Assembly: GCA_022600345.1 (NCBI GenBank)
Contig: JAHZKP010000027.1
Span: 1-42,550, forward strand
DNA: 42,550 nucleotides
From: Alphaproteobacteria bacterium
GTDB taxonomy: Bacteria > Pseudomonadota > Alphaproteobacteria > Rhizobiales > Hyphomicrobiaceae
Direction of reading: 5' to 3'
Shown: positions 1 to 6,957 of the stretch, piece by piece
How the letters are laid out: each line of letters begins with the position of its first letter
How positions within the stretch are numbered: position 1 is the first letter of the stretch
Made by a program: the position numbers and the translations under genes
Notes under the pieces: model-generated
What the model was told of the DNA's origin: nothing
The model's input: the letters and a program-made list of their open reading frames with translations, nothing else
Databases searched by the model: none

Positions 1-87
1 GAAACAACGCGATACGATTCTCCACAGGACAGCTCTCCCTGAAAGGCATCGCCCGAACCTCCATTTGTGATTCGGACAAAGCTTGAA

Positions 88-134
88 CTGTCAGGAATGC
101 TCCCGGTCTATTCTGTCAGGGATGTCCCCGGTTT
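88..134. repeat. Two tandem copies of a 22-bp motif, possible insertion-sequence end
   Basis: Two copies of a motif beginning ctgtcagg lie at 88-109 and 113-134, with a period of 25 bp. They match at 18 of 22 positions and all four differences are transitions. Tandem subterminal transposase-binding repeats with a similar core (tgt-ca/aa-gg-atg-t-c-ccgg) occur at the ends of IS481-type elements as I remember them. The short open frames at 1-86 end just before the repeats and could be a transposase C-terminus, but I do not recognise them. In GTA clusters the prohead protease normally lies directly upstream of the capsid gene, and nothing like its end is visible here. Confidence 0.4.
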
Positions 135-188
135 GTACCGTAAAGACCCAACCCAACGATCCACACCCAGACGGAAAGGAACGATTGC

Positions 189-1439
189 ATGACTGACGCA
201 ACACTTGAAACCAAGGCTGGCGGTTCTGCCGACGAGCGCCTCGCATTCGACGAATTGAATGAGGCGTTTGCTGCGTTCAAGGACACCAATGACGAACGTA
301 TTGCAGCACTTGAGCGACGCTCCGCCGATGCGCTCATCGACGATAAGCTGGAGCGGCTTTCTCAGGTCATCGACAACCAGCAGCAGAAACTGGACGAACT
401 GGCCTTGAAGGCGGTCCGGCCGCCGCTTGGGTCTGAGCGTGGCACCACCACCCAGACTACGGCCGCCGCTTTGCAGCACAAGTCGGCGTTCCACTCTTAT
501 GTGCGCGGCGGCGAAACGCAGGCGTTGCGAGGCCTCGAAGAAAAGGCGCTCTCGGTTGGTTCCGACCCCGATGGCGGCTACCTTGTGCCAGAGGAAACCG
601 AAGCAACCGTAAACCGCGCGCTGAAGGACATCTCGCCAATCCGCTCGATTGCCGGTATCCGCCAGGTTTCGGCATCCGTCTATAAGCGGCCGTTCGCGAT
701 CACCGGTCCGGAAACCGGCTGGGTTGGCGAGACGGCAGCCCGCAGCCAGACAAATTCCCCGACGCTTGCTGAACTGTCGTTCCCGACCATGGAACTCTAC
801 GCCATGCCGGCAGCAACCCAGAGCCTGCTGGACGATAGCGCCGTCAACATCGATGAGTGGCTGGCCGAAGAAGTACGCATCGCATTTGCCGAACAGGAAG
901 GAACCGCTTTCGTCACCGGCGACGGCGTCAACAAGCCCAAGGGCTTCCTCGACTACACAACGGTCGACAACGCGTCCTGGACCTGGGGCAACGTCGGCAC
1001 GGTCTCGACCGGTTCGGCAGGCGCCTTCCCGGCATCCGATCCAAGCGATGTGCTGATCGACCTGATCTACGCCGTGCGCTCCGGCTACCGCGCCAACGCC
1101 CACTTCGTCTTGAACCGCTCGACGCAGGCAGAAATCCGCAAAATGAAGGACGCCGACGGCACCTATCTGTGGCAACCGGCGACACGGCCCGGTGAAGCTT
1201 CAACGCTGATGGGTTTCCCGGTTGTTGAATCCGAAGATATGCCCGATGTCGCAGCCGATAGCCTGTCGGTCGCATTCGGTGACTTCCGCCGGGGTTATCT
1301 GATCGTTGACCGGGTCGGCATCCGCGTGCTGCGCGATCCATACTCCGCCAAGCCCTACGTGTTGTTCTACACCACCAAGCGCGTTGGCGGCGGCATCCAG
1401 GACTTCGACGCCATCAAGTTCCTGAAGTTCGCAGCCTGA
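189..1439 (+). CDS. GTA/phage HK97-fold major capsid protein (RcGTA g5-like)
   Basis: This is a phage major capsid protein of the HK97 family, the shell subunit of the GTA head. The 416-residue length is typical. Residues 15-75 are charged and predicted helical, like the N-terminal delta/scaffold domain that the prohead protease removes. A family-typical stretch at about residues 119-130 (SVGSDPDGGYLVPEE) opens the mature capsid fold, and a DPYSxKPYVLFYTTKR-type strand lies near the C-terminus. The ATG at 189 has an aaagga ribosome site 8 nt upstream. It is the first complete gene in the window. The adaptor gene follows after a 218-bp gap full of hairpins, so it may be expressed separately at a high level. 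Confidence 0.93.
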   Translation: MTDATLETKAGGSADERLAFDELNEAFAAFKDTNDERIAALERRSADALIDDKLERLSQVIDNQQQKLDELALKAVRPPLGSERGTTTQTTAAALQHKSAFHSYVRGGETQALRGLEEKALSVGSDPDGGYLVPEETEATVNRALKDISPIRSIAGIRQVSASVYKRPFAITGPETGWVGETAARSQTNSPTLAELSFPTMELYAMPAATQSLLDDSAVNIDEWLAEEVRIAFAEQEGTAFVTGDGVNKPKGFLDYTTVDNASWTWGNVGTVSTGSAGAFPASDPSDVLIDLIYAVRSGYRANAHFVLNRSTQAEIRKMKDADGTYLWQPATRPGEASTLMGFPVVESEDMPDVAADSLSVAFGDFRRGYLIVDRVGIRVLRDPYSAKPYVLFYTTKRVGGGIQDFDAIKFLKFAA

Positions 1440-1470
1440 GGCGGACCTTGAATTTCCAACAATTCTGCTT

Positions 1471-1497
1471 GAGGCGCTTCCATCGCGGGACCGCCTC
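1471..1497 (+). terminator. Small terminator-like hairpin after the capsid gene
   Basis: The stem gaggcg (1471-1476) pairs with cgcctc (1492-1497) and is followed by ttt. It lies 32 nt after the capsid stop codon. The stem is short, so any termination would be partial. Confidence 0.4.
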
Positions 1498-1510
1498 TTT
1501 GCATCCCCCC

Positions 1511-1537
1511 CGTGCCCGTCTCTCCTCCCCGGGCACG
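1511..1537 (+). terminator. 8-bp hairpin in the post-capsid gap
   Basis: A perfect 8-bp stem cgtgcccg (1511-1518) / cgggcacg (1530-1537) closes an 11-nt pyrimidine loop. It has no T tract, so it may be an RNA-processing or transcript-stabilising stem rather than a terminator. Confidence 0.4.
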
Positions 1538-1543
1538 CAACTT

Positions 1544-1593
1544 CTGAAACGGCGTAGCGCTGCCTTCACCAGGCTGGCCCTGCGCCGTTTCAG
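1544..1593 (+). terminator. 11-bp stem followed by a T-rich stretch
   Basis: A perfect 11-bp inverted repeat, ctgaaacggcg (1544-1554) and cgccgtttcag (1583-1593), encloses a 28-nt loop and is followed by cttttca. It is the third hairpin between the capsid gene and the adaptor gene. Partial termination here would raise capsid output relative to the tail genes. Confidence 0.45.
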
Positions 1594-1657
1594 CTTTTCA
1601 AACACCCTTCGCTAATTCGCATCGAACCAACATGCCAACAACTCTGGGGAACGCCGA

Positions 1658-2233
1658 ATGTCACTGCAAATGACCAGCGGGCCGGCCATCGAGCCGATAA
1701 CTCTTGCCGAGGCGAAGGCGCATCTGCGCGTCGATGGCACCGAGGAAGATCAACTGATCTCAAGCCTGATCTTGACTTCCCGCTTGCACATCGAAGCAGC
1801 CTTAGGCCTCGCGCTGATCACGCAGGCCTGGAAGTTGCTGCTGGACAAGTGGCCTAAAACCGCAGAGGTCCGAATACGTCTGCGCCCGCTCCAATCGGTC
1901 AGCGAGGTGAAGGTCTACGACACCGACGGACAAGCCGCCATAGTTCCACCCGAACACTACATCTCCGACACCACCGGCAACCCGGGGCGCCTGGTTCCCG
2001 CACGTCAGGGATGGCCCCAGCCCGGCCGCCGCGCCAATGGCATCGAGATCGCTTTCACCGCCGGTTACGGCGATGCTGAAACCGATGTGCCAGCGCCCAT
2101 CCGCCAGGCCCTCTTGCTTCTTGTCGCGCACTGGTATGAACACCGCGACCCCGTCGAAATCGGCACACCCGGTGTTGCCATTCCTGCTGCTGTTTCCCGT
2201 CTCCTGAAACCTTACCGATTGGCGCGGCTATGA
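1658..2233 (+). CDS. GTA head-tail connector/adaptor protein (g6-like)
   Basis: This matches the phage gp6-like head-tail connector family (uncharacterised phage protein gp8/TIGR02215 type). These proteins form the dodecameric adaptor under the portal. The N-terminal pattern EPITLAEAKAHLRVD, followed by EEDQLISSLILTSRLHIE, is the family signature. The middle region carries the usual beta domain, and the C-terminal helix (APIRQALLLLVAHWYEHRD) is also conserved. The 191-residue length fits. A ggggaa ribosome site precedes the ATG. The stop codon overlaps the start of the next gene (ATGA), indicating translational coupling to g7. Confidence 0.9.
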   Translation: MSLQMTSGPAIEPITLAEAKAHLRVDGTEEDQLISSLILTSRLHIEAALGLALITQAWKLLLDKWPKTAEVRIRLRPLQSVSEVKVYDTDGQAAIVPPEHYISDTTGNPGRLVPARQGWPQPGRRANGIEIAFTAGYGDAETDVPAPIRQALLLLVAHWYEHRDPVEIGTPGVAIPAAVSRLLKPYRLARL

Positions 2234-2571
2234 ACCCATCCGATGGAAAATTCCGCATCGGCGATCTGCGTCAGCGCATTGCCATCGAAACGCCACAGCG
2301 CGTCAGCGACGGCGGTGGCGGGGCTGATGAAACCTGGGTGTTGGTCGCCAACGTTTGGGCAAGCCTCAGGCCGTTAAGCGGCAATGAGCGCCTGGAAGCC
2401 GATGCCGTGGCGGGAACAGTTAGCCATGAAGTGGTGATGCGCTATCGCGATGGCCTGGGCGGCGAACAGCGCCTGCGCCTGGGCGACCGGCTGTTTGATC
2501 TGCGCGCTGTCATGGATGTCGACGAACGCCACAGATATCTGCGCTGCCTGGTCGAGGAACGCGACCTGTGA
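2230..2571 (+). CDS. GTA/phage head closure protein (g7-like, stopper)
   Basis: This 113-residue protein belongs to the phage head-tail joining/head closure family (SPP1 gp16-like, phage_HTJ_2). It seals the portal-adaptor channel after DNA packaging and docks the tail. The N-terminal signature IGDLRQRIAIETPQ, the central tryptophans in ETWVLVANVWASLRPLSG and the C-terminal beta strands ending in YLRCLVEERDL are typical. The ATG overlaps the stop of g6. The stop in turn overlaps a possible GTG start of a small downstream frame. Confidence 0.9.
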   Translation: MNPSDGKFRIGDLRQRIAIETPQRVSDGGGGADETWVLVANVWASLRPLSGNERLEADAVAGTVSHEVVMRYRDGLGGEQRLRLGDRLFDLRAVMDVDERHRYLRCLVEERDL

Positions 2572-2774
2572 AGATGTCAGTTCACGTCGTGGCGGCCGGT
2601 AGACTTTTTTCAAGCCGCGCTGTCGAGCGAATGCGCGAGCGAATATTGGCAGCCAGACGGCAGGCCGACCTGCGACCCGCACCACCAATAGCCAACCAAC
2701 CTGAGCCACTTGACGACACGTCACAAAACCGCGCCCGCTCCAGGCGGCCGAACCCGCGTCGTGACAGAACTTGA
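2568..2774 (+). CDS. Small arginine-rich hypothetical protein between g7 and g8
   Basis: A 68-codon frame begins with GTG at 2568, overlapping the g7 stop (GTGA). A gagga ribosome site lies 9 nt upstream, and an alternative ATG sits at 2574. The product has a short hydrophobic start, then an Arg/Ala-rich helix and a basic Pro/Arg-rich tail. I recognise no family, and RcGTA has no gene between g7 and g8. The coupling and ribosome site favour a real gene. The low-complexity composition and G+C-rich background favour a chance frame. Confidence 0.4.
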   Translation: MKMSVHVVAAGRLFSSRAVERMRERILAARRQADLRPAPPIANQPEPLDDTSQNRARSRRPNPRRDRT

Positions 2775-2787
2775 AGGAGGATCATAA

Positions 2788-3201
2788 ATGGCAAGTTCTA
2801 GTTGGGCGCTGCAAAAGGCAGTCTTCGCTGCTCTCACCGGCGACACCTCCCTGATCAGTGCAATCGGCGCGGGAAAGGTCTTCGACGATGTCCCCAGGAC
2901 TGCCGAATTCCCTTACGTGACATTCGCTCAAAGCCAGGTGCGCGATTGGGCAACGGGAACCGACCCCGGTCACGAGCACGTGCTGACACTGCACGTCTGG
3001 TCGCGCGAAAACGGTCGTCGCGAAGTGCACGAGGTGATGGACCTGTTGATCTCCGCGTTACATGAAGCGCACCTCAATCTGGCCGGCCATCGCTTGATCA
3101 ACTTGCGCCATGAATTTTCCGAAGCCCGCCGCGAGGCCGATGGCGAAACCTATCGCGGCATCGTTCGGTATCGGGCTGTGACTGAGCCGGACACGGAATA
3201 G
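2788..3201 (+). CDS. GTA tail terminator protein, DUF3168 family (g8-like)
   Basis: This 137-residue protein is of the DUF3168 family, which caps the tail tube at the head-proximal end and joins it to the head (lambda gpU-like role; RcGTA g8). The N-terminal LQKAVFAALTGDTSLISAI pattern, FPYVTFAQSQVRDW and the HVLTLHVWSRENGRREV strand-helix are characteristic. A strong aaggagg ribosome site lies 8 nt before the ATG. It is followed after 66 bp by the tail tube gene, in canonical GTA order. Confidence 0.9.
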   Translation: MASSSWALQKAVFAALTGDTSLISAIGAGKVFDDVPRTAEFPYVTFAQSQVRDWATGTDPGHEHVLTLHVWSRENGRREVHEVMDLLISALHEAHLNLAGHRLINLRHEFSEARREADGETYRGIVRYRAVTEPDTE

Positions 3202-3267
3202 GTCCCGGCCGAAAATTGAAGATCCCGAAGACCAATTCAACCCAACTGGAAAAAGGATGAGTGAGCC

Positions 3268-3681
3268 ATGGCCGCGCAAAAGGGCAAGGACCTGCTTTTG
3301 AAAGTCGATAGCGACGGACTGGGAGCATATGCGACCGTAGCGGGTCTGCGCAGCCGGACCCTCTCGTTCAATGCCGAAACCATCGACATCACACACCAGG
3401 AGTCGTCGGGCCAATGGCGCGAACTGCTCGATGGAGGTGGAATCAAAAGCGCCCGGTTATCAGGGTCGGGGATCTTCAAGGATGCCGCATCAGACGAGAT
3501 TGTGCGCGGTTATTTCTTTAACGCAACAATCCGCTCCTGGCAGGTCGTGGTGCCCGATTTCGGCACCGTAACAGGTGCGTTCCAAGTCACCTCGCTGGAA
3601 TTCTCCGGCCGCCATGACAGCGAATTGACTTTCGATATGACACTGGAAAGCGCCGGCGAATTGACCTTCGCGGCTCTCTGA
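3268..3681 (+). CDS. GTA major tail (tube) protein (g9-like)
   Basis: This is a phage major tail protein of the TP901-1/GTA type, 137 residues. It polymerises as hexameric rings to form the tail tube. MAAQKGKDLLLKV at the start, the AGLRSRTLSFNAETIDITHQ segment, GSGIFKDAASDE and the C-terminal beta strands (QVTSLEFSGRHDSELTFDMTLESAGELTF) are the conserved elements. An aaaaaggatgag ribosome region precedes the ATG. The following gene is the matching tail assembly chaperone. Confidence 0.92.
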   Translation: MAAQKGKDLLLKVDSDGLGAYATVAGLRSRTLSFNAETIDITHQESSGQWRELLDGGGIKSARLSGSGIFKDAASDEIVRGYFFNATIRSWQVVVPDFGTVTGAFQVTSLEFSGRHDSELTFDMTLESAGELTFAAL

Positions 3682-3707
3682 AATTGCGCAATCAAGAAGG
3701 AGCAACC

Positions 3708-4118
3708 ATGGCAAACCGACACCGTGGCGAGGTTGAAGCCCGACTGGATGGCAAGCCCTACCGCTTGGTTCTCACCCTTGGGGCATTGGCCGAATTGGAA
3801 GAGGCCTTCGGAGCTGACGACATGGTCGCCCTGGTGCAGCGCTTTGAGCAAGGCCGTATCCGATCCAACGACGCGATGAAGGTCATCGGTGCAGGACTTC
3901 GCGGTGCAGGCGCTGACATCACAGATGCCGATGTTTCGCAGATGCGCGCCGAAGGTGGGGCAGGCGGCTATGTCGACATCGTCGCCCGACTGTTGCGCGC
4001 AACGTTCGCCAGTGAAAGCGATAGCAATGGTGACGACAAGCGGCCCCCCCCAAGTTGCGAACAGCGAACGTCACAGGAGGAAGGCCAATCCCCCGGCCCT
4101 TTCCATGGGACGACGTGA
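3708..4118 (+). CDS. GTA tail assembly chaperone (g10-like)
   Basis: This 136-residue protein matches the GTA family tail assembly chaperone (TAC; RcGTA g10, Phage_TAC_11-type). It should coat the tape measure during tail assembly. I chose the ATG at 3708 because an aagaaggag ribosome site lies just upstream; an in-frame TTG at 3684 has none. The conserved part covers residues 1-112 (GEVEARLDGKPYRLVLTLGA, ALAELEEAFGADDM, then a helical region to RLLRATFA). The last 24 residues, after a run of eight C at 4044-4051, are Pro/Ser/Gln-rich and unlike the family. They are probably read only by ribosomes that do not shift frame. Confidence 0.88.
   Translation: MANRHRGEVEARLDGKPYRLVLTLGALAELEEAFGADDMVALVQRFEQGRIRSNDAMKVIGAGLRGAGADITDADVSQMRAEGGAGGYVDIVARLLRATFASESDSNGDDKRPPPSCEQRTSQEEGQSPGPFHGTT
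4044..4051 (+). promoter_or_regulatory. C8 tract, candidate -1 frameshift site joining g10 to g10.1
   Basis: Eight consecutive C residues lie in g10 as cgg ccc ccc cca. The minus-one frame is open from 4034 to the g10.1 stop at 4300, so slippage here gives a g10-g10.1 fusion with no other change. The g10.1 frame has no convincing start before its conserved FPW motif: only TTG at 4055, without a ribosome site. Lambda gpG/gpGT and many tail chaperones use a -1 shift at this same junction. One extra C in the genome would have the same effect, so a sequencing error or a natural length change in the tract is an alternative. Confidence 0.5.
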
Positions 4119-4300
4119 TGGCGGCGGGGCTCGGCCTCTTGGGAATTCCGCCTCCGACTTTTTGGGCGATGACCCCACGCGAGCTTGAAGCAGCGATCAA
4201 GGGCCGGCTTGGCCAGAGCGCGCCGCTCACCGCGCCCCGCCGCCACGAACTGACGAACTTGATGAAAAAGTTTCCAGACCCGGAGAGTGCCAATGGATGA
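4055..4300 (+). CDS. GTA second tail assembly chaperone, rcc01693 family (g10.1-like)
   Basis: The frame encodes the small second tail chaperone of GTAs, whose signature is (F/Y)xWxxxMxxGL...PxxFWxMTPREL. Here it reads FPWDDVMAAGLGLLGIPPPT, then FWAMTPRELEAAIKGR. The start is unclear. TTG at 4055 has no ribosome site. GTG at 4115 and ATG at 4118 fall after the conserved FPW. A caggagg at 4074-4080 points only to ATC at 4088. Translation may come from a -1 frameshift out of g10. The stop at 4298-4300 overlaps the first codons of the tape measure gene, so the two are coupled. Confidence 0.75.
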   Translation: MRTANVTGGRPIPRPFPWDDVMAAGLGLLGIPPPTFWAMTPRELEAAIKGRLGQSAPLTAPRRHELTNLMKKFPDPESANG

Positions 4301-4880
4301 ATTCGCTGAGAACATCGAGACGTGGACCGTTGTCGTCGACGCCGATACGAGCTCGCTGCGAAAGGAACTGACTGCAGCCTCAAACATCGGTAAGCAGTTC
4401 TCAAGGTCCCTGATCAGCGCCTTCGAAGGCATCGCCGTCAAGGGAAAGAACCTGGGCGAAGTCCTGCGCGGCCTCGCCCTCGATCTTTCAAAGATGGTTT
4501 TGAAGGCCGCCTTCAAGCCGCTCGAGCAAGGCCTGGGAAATCTGTTTTCCGGCCTGTTCAGTGGCGGGTTGGGCCTGGGCGGTGGAGCAGCCACCCCGTT
4601 GCCGGTTCCGTTTGCCCAAGGCGGCGTCATCGCCAGCCCAACGACATTCCCATTAGGCGCGGGGGTGGGCCTGGCAGGCGAACGTGGCGCAGAAGCCATC
4701 CTGCCCTTGTCACGCGGCCCTGACGGTCGGCTTGGCGTCGCAGCGCAATCAGGCGGCGGACGCAACGTCAACGTGACCTTCAACGTTGCCACACCCGACG
4801 CCGCAAGCTTCCAGAGATCGCAAACCCAGGTGGCGGCCATGCTGAGCCGCGCGGTTTCGCTCGGCGGGCGAAACATGTGA
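4293..4880 (+). CDS. GTA short tail tape measure protein (g11-like)
   Basis: This 195-residue protein is the GTA tape measure protein, which sets tail length and is ejected during DNA delivery. The N-terminal part resembles the family (VDADTSSLRKELTAASNIGK, then the amphipathic FSRSLISAFEGIAVKGKNL). A Gly/Leu-rich hydrophobic stretch follows at about 88-108 (LGNLFSGLFSGGLGLGGGAA). The C-terminal half has the tail-protein motif FAQGGVIASPTTFPL and GLAGERGAEAILPLSRG. I chose ATG 4293, with cggagag upstream, over GTG 4287. It overlaps the g10.1 stop. At about 200 residues it resembles RcGTA and is far shorter than siphophage tape measures. Confidence 0.88.
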   Translation: MDEFAENIETWTVVVDADTSSLRKELTAASNIGKQFSRSLISAFEGIAVKGKNLGEVLRGLALDLSKMVLKAAFKPLEQGLGNLFSGLFSGGLGLGGGAATPLPVPFAQGGVIASPTTFPLGAGVGLAGERGAEAILPLSRGPDGRLGVAAQSGGGRNVNVTFNVATPDAASFQRSQTQVAAMLSRAVSLGGRNM

Positions 4881-4926
4881 CCTCAAGGTGCGGAAATGCC
4901 GGGTCGATTAACGCAGGAACACTGAG

Positions 4927-5565
4927 ATGAGCTTCCATGACATCCGATTCCCAACCGAGATCTCAATGGGCGCGCAAGGCGGACCGGAACGGCGGACCGA
5001 AGTCGTGACTTTGGGGTCGGGATACGAAGAACGCAACAGCCGCTGGGCGGACTCGCGGCGCAGTTTTAATGCCGGCTACGGTGTTCGTTCAATCGATGAC
5101 CTGCATGCAGTGATCAATTTCTTCGAAGAGCGACGCGGTCGTTTGTACGGTTTCCGCTGGCGTGACCACACCGACTGGAAATCCTGCGCGCCCGGTGAGG
5201 TGGTATCGCCACTCGATCAGGTGATCGGCACCGGCGACGGGACGAAGGCAAGCTTCCAGTTGACCAAGACCTACGGCGCCGCCTTCGCACCCTGGACACG
5301 ACAAGTCACCAAGCCGGTGGCAGGCTCGGTAATGGTTGCCGTCGATGGCGTGGCCCAGAGCGAAGGCGACGATTTTCTCGCCGATCCGTTGAATGGCAGC
5401 ATCTTTTTCCAGCCCTCGAGCGTGCCAGGCAACGGCGCGCAAATCACCGCCGGATTCGAATTCGATGTGCCGGTTCGTTTCGATGCGGACCAATTGGAAA
5501 TCAACCTGCAAGGGTTTCACGCCGGCGCCATCCCCTCAATTCCAATCGTCGAGATCAGACTATGA
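4927..5565 (+). CDS. GTA distal tail protein, DUF2460 (g12-like)
   Basis: This 212-residue DUF2460 protein corresponds to RcGTA g12, the distal tail ring joining tube and baseplate hub. The signature is SFHDIRFPTEISMGAQGGPE, RRTEVVTLGSGYEERNSRW, then SRRSFNAGYGVRSIDDLHAV and FFEERRGRLYGFRWRDHTDW. The C-terminus ends with FHAGAIPSIPIVEIR, also typical. An aggaa ribosome site precedes the ATG. The stop overlaps the g13 start (ATGA), so the distal tail and hub proteins are translationally coupled. Confidence 0.93.
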   Translation: MSFHDIRFPTEISMGAQGGPERRTEVVTLGSGYEERNSRWADSRRSFNAGYGVRSIDDLHAVINFFEERRGRLYGFRWRDHTDWKSCAPGEVVSPLDQVIGTGDGTKASFQLTKTYGAAFAPWTRQVTKPVAGSVMVAVDGVAQSEGDDFLADPLNGSIFFQPSSVPGNGAQITAGFEFDVPVRFDADQLEINLQGFHAGAIPSIPIVEIRL

Positions 5566-6434
5566 AGGACATCCCGCTAGCCCTCCAGGCAAGCCTCGAT
5601 AGCGGCGCCACAACCTTGTGCTGGTGTTGGCGCATTACCCGCCGCGATGGCGTGAAAATGGGCTTCACCGATCATGATCGAGACCTTACTTTCGCAGGCA
5701 CCACATTTGAAGCCGCTGCTGGTTTCACCGCAAGCGAGATAAGCGAAACGGTGGGTTTGAGCGTTGACAATCTGGAGGTCACAGGAGCGCTAACTTCAGA
5801 CCGCCTGAGCGAGGCGGATCTGGCAGCAGGGTTTTATGACGACGCCCATGTTGAAATCTTCCGGGTCGACTGGATGGCACCGGCGAACCGCGTACTGATG
5901 AGAACGGGAAGCCTGGGCGAAGTCAGCCGGTCGGGTGGGATCTTCCAATCCGAAGTGCGCGGCCTGTCCCACTATCTGCAACAGCCAAAGGGGCGTGTGT
6001 TCCAATACACCTGCGATGCCGATCTGGGCGACGCACGCTGCAAGGTCAATACTGGGGCCGTCGCCAATCGCGGTGTGGGCACGGTTCTGGAATTTATAAG
6101 CCCGCGCAAGTTTCGCGCCTCAGCCCTCTCGTTGTTCCAAAGCGACCACTTTACGCGTGGGATACTGAAGTTCACCAGCGGCCCGGCGCTGGGCCAGCAG
6201 CTTGAAATCAAGGCTCATATTCGCACCTCGGAGGCGATAACATTGGAAACCTGGGTGCCGGTTCGCGAGCCCTTGACGACCGGCGTGAATTTCGAGGTTC
6301 GCGCTGGTTGCGACAAGACGCTGGCGACCTGCATCGAGAAGTTTTCGAACGCCAAGAATTTTCAGGGCTTCCCCCACATCCCCGGCAACGACTTTGTCGC
6401 TTCGCATGCGACGAGGCCGGGAACACGCCGCTGA
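5562..6434 (+). CDS. GTA baseplate hub protein with predicted [4Fe-4S] site, DUF2163 (g13-like)
   Basis: This 290-residue protein belongs to the DUF2163/phage BR0599 family and corresponds to the hub protein RcGTA g13 (lambda gpL relative). The N-terminal domain contains TTLCWCWRITRRDGV and GFTDHDRDLTF. The C-terminal domain holds four cysteines spaced C-x8-C (CDADLGDARC) and C-x6-C (CDKTLATC). These are the spacings that bind a [4Fe-4S] cluster in lambda gpL. The final FQGFPHIPGNDF motif is family-typical. The start overlaps the g12 stop. The peptidase gene follows after 64 bp. Confidence 0.93.
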   Translation: MKDIPLALQASLDSGATTLCWCWRITRRDGVKMGFTDHDRDLTFAGTTFEAAAGFTASEISETVGLSVDNLEVTGALTSDRLSEADLAAGFYDDAHVEIFRVDWMAPANRVLMRTGSLGEVSRSGGIFQSEVRGLSHYLQQPKGRVFQYTCDADLGDARCKVNTGAVANRGVGTVLEFISPRKFRASALSLFQSDHFTRGILKFTSGPALGQQLEIKAHIRTSEAITLETWVPVREPLTTGVNFEVRAGCDKTLATCIEKFSNAKNFQGFPHIPGNDFVASHATRPGTRR

Positions 6435-6498
6435 GCCGTCGTTCTCTCAGGCGGAAAACGCCTCATCCGGCAACAAAAGCGCGAGACGAAATCCAACC

Positions 6499-6957
6499 AT
6501 GGCCAACACAAACAATTCGGTGGCGTCCGTCACTGCTATCGAAATCGTGCGCGCTGCTCGTCAATGGGCCGGCACGCCCTACCACCACCAGGCAAGTTGC
6601 AAAGGTGTCGGCACCGATTGTCTTGGGCTCGTGCGCGGCGTCTGGCGGGAAGTCTACGGTCAGGAACCACAAAGCATGGTCCCCTACACGCGTGACTGGA
6701 CAGCAACCGGCGCTGAAACGCTTTTGACGGCTGCCGCACGACACTTCCAATCAATCGAACCAGCACAAATATGCGCGGGCGATATCGCAATCTTTAGATA
6801 TCGCACCGGCATGGCCGCCAAACATTGCGCGATCCTGACCAGCCCCGACACCTTCATCCACGCGATGGAAGGGGTGCCGGTCAGCGAAGTCCCCTTCGCC
6901 AATTGGTGGCAGCGCCGATTAGCCGGCGCGTTCCGGTTTCCAGGAGTTGAAAATTAA
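6499..6957 (+). CDS. GTA NlpC/P60-type peptidase (g14-like)
   Basis: This 152-residue cell-wall peptidase corresponds to RcGTA g14, a tail-tip enzyme thought to open peptidoglycan of the recipient during DNA entry. The NlpC/P60 catalytic residues are visible: Cys41 in GTDCLGLVRG, His109 in AKHCAIL and His121 in FIHA. The AxxWxGTPYHHQ pattern after residue 20 is family-typical. I chose ATG 6499, which starts just before the conserved domain. The frame is open further upstream to 6394 inside g13, without a better ribosome site. The TAA stop shares one base with the ATG of g15. Confidence 0.9.
   Translation: MANTNNSVASVTAIEIVRAARQWAGTPYHHQASCKGVGTDCLGLVRGVWREVYGQEPQSMVPYTRDWTATGAETLLTAAARHFQSIEPAQICAGDIAIFRYRTGMAAKHCAILTSPDTFIHAMEGVPVSEVPFANWWQRRLAGAFRFPGVEN

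Noticed and set aside
108-1175. 355-codon open frame antisense to the capsid gene
   Set aside because: It is a mirror of the capsid coding sequence in a G+C-rich genome, with no family motif or ribosome site.
3968-4876. 302-codon minus-strand frame across g10-g11
   Set aside because: It overlaps three recognisable GTA genes on the other strand and has Pro/Arg/Ser-rich shadow composition.
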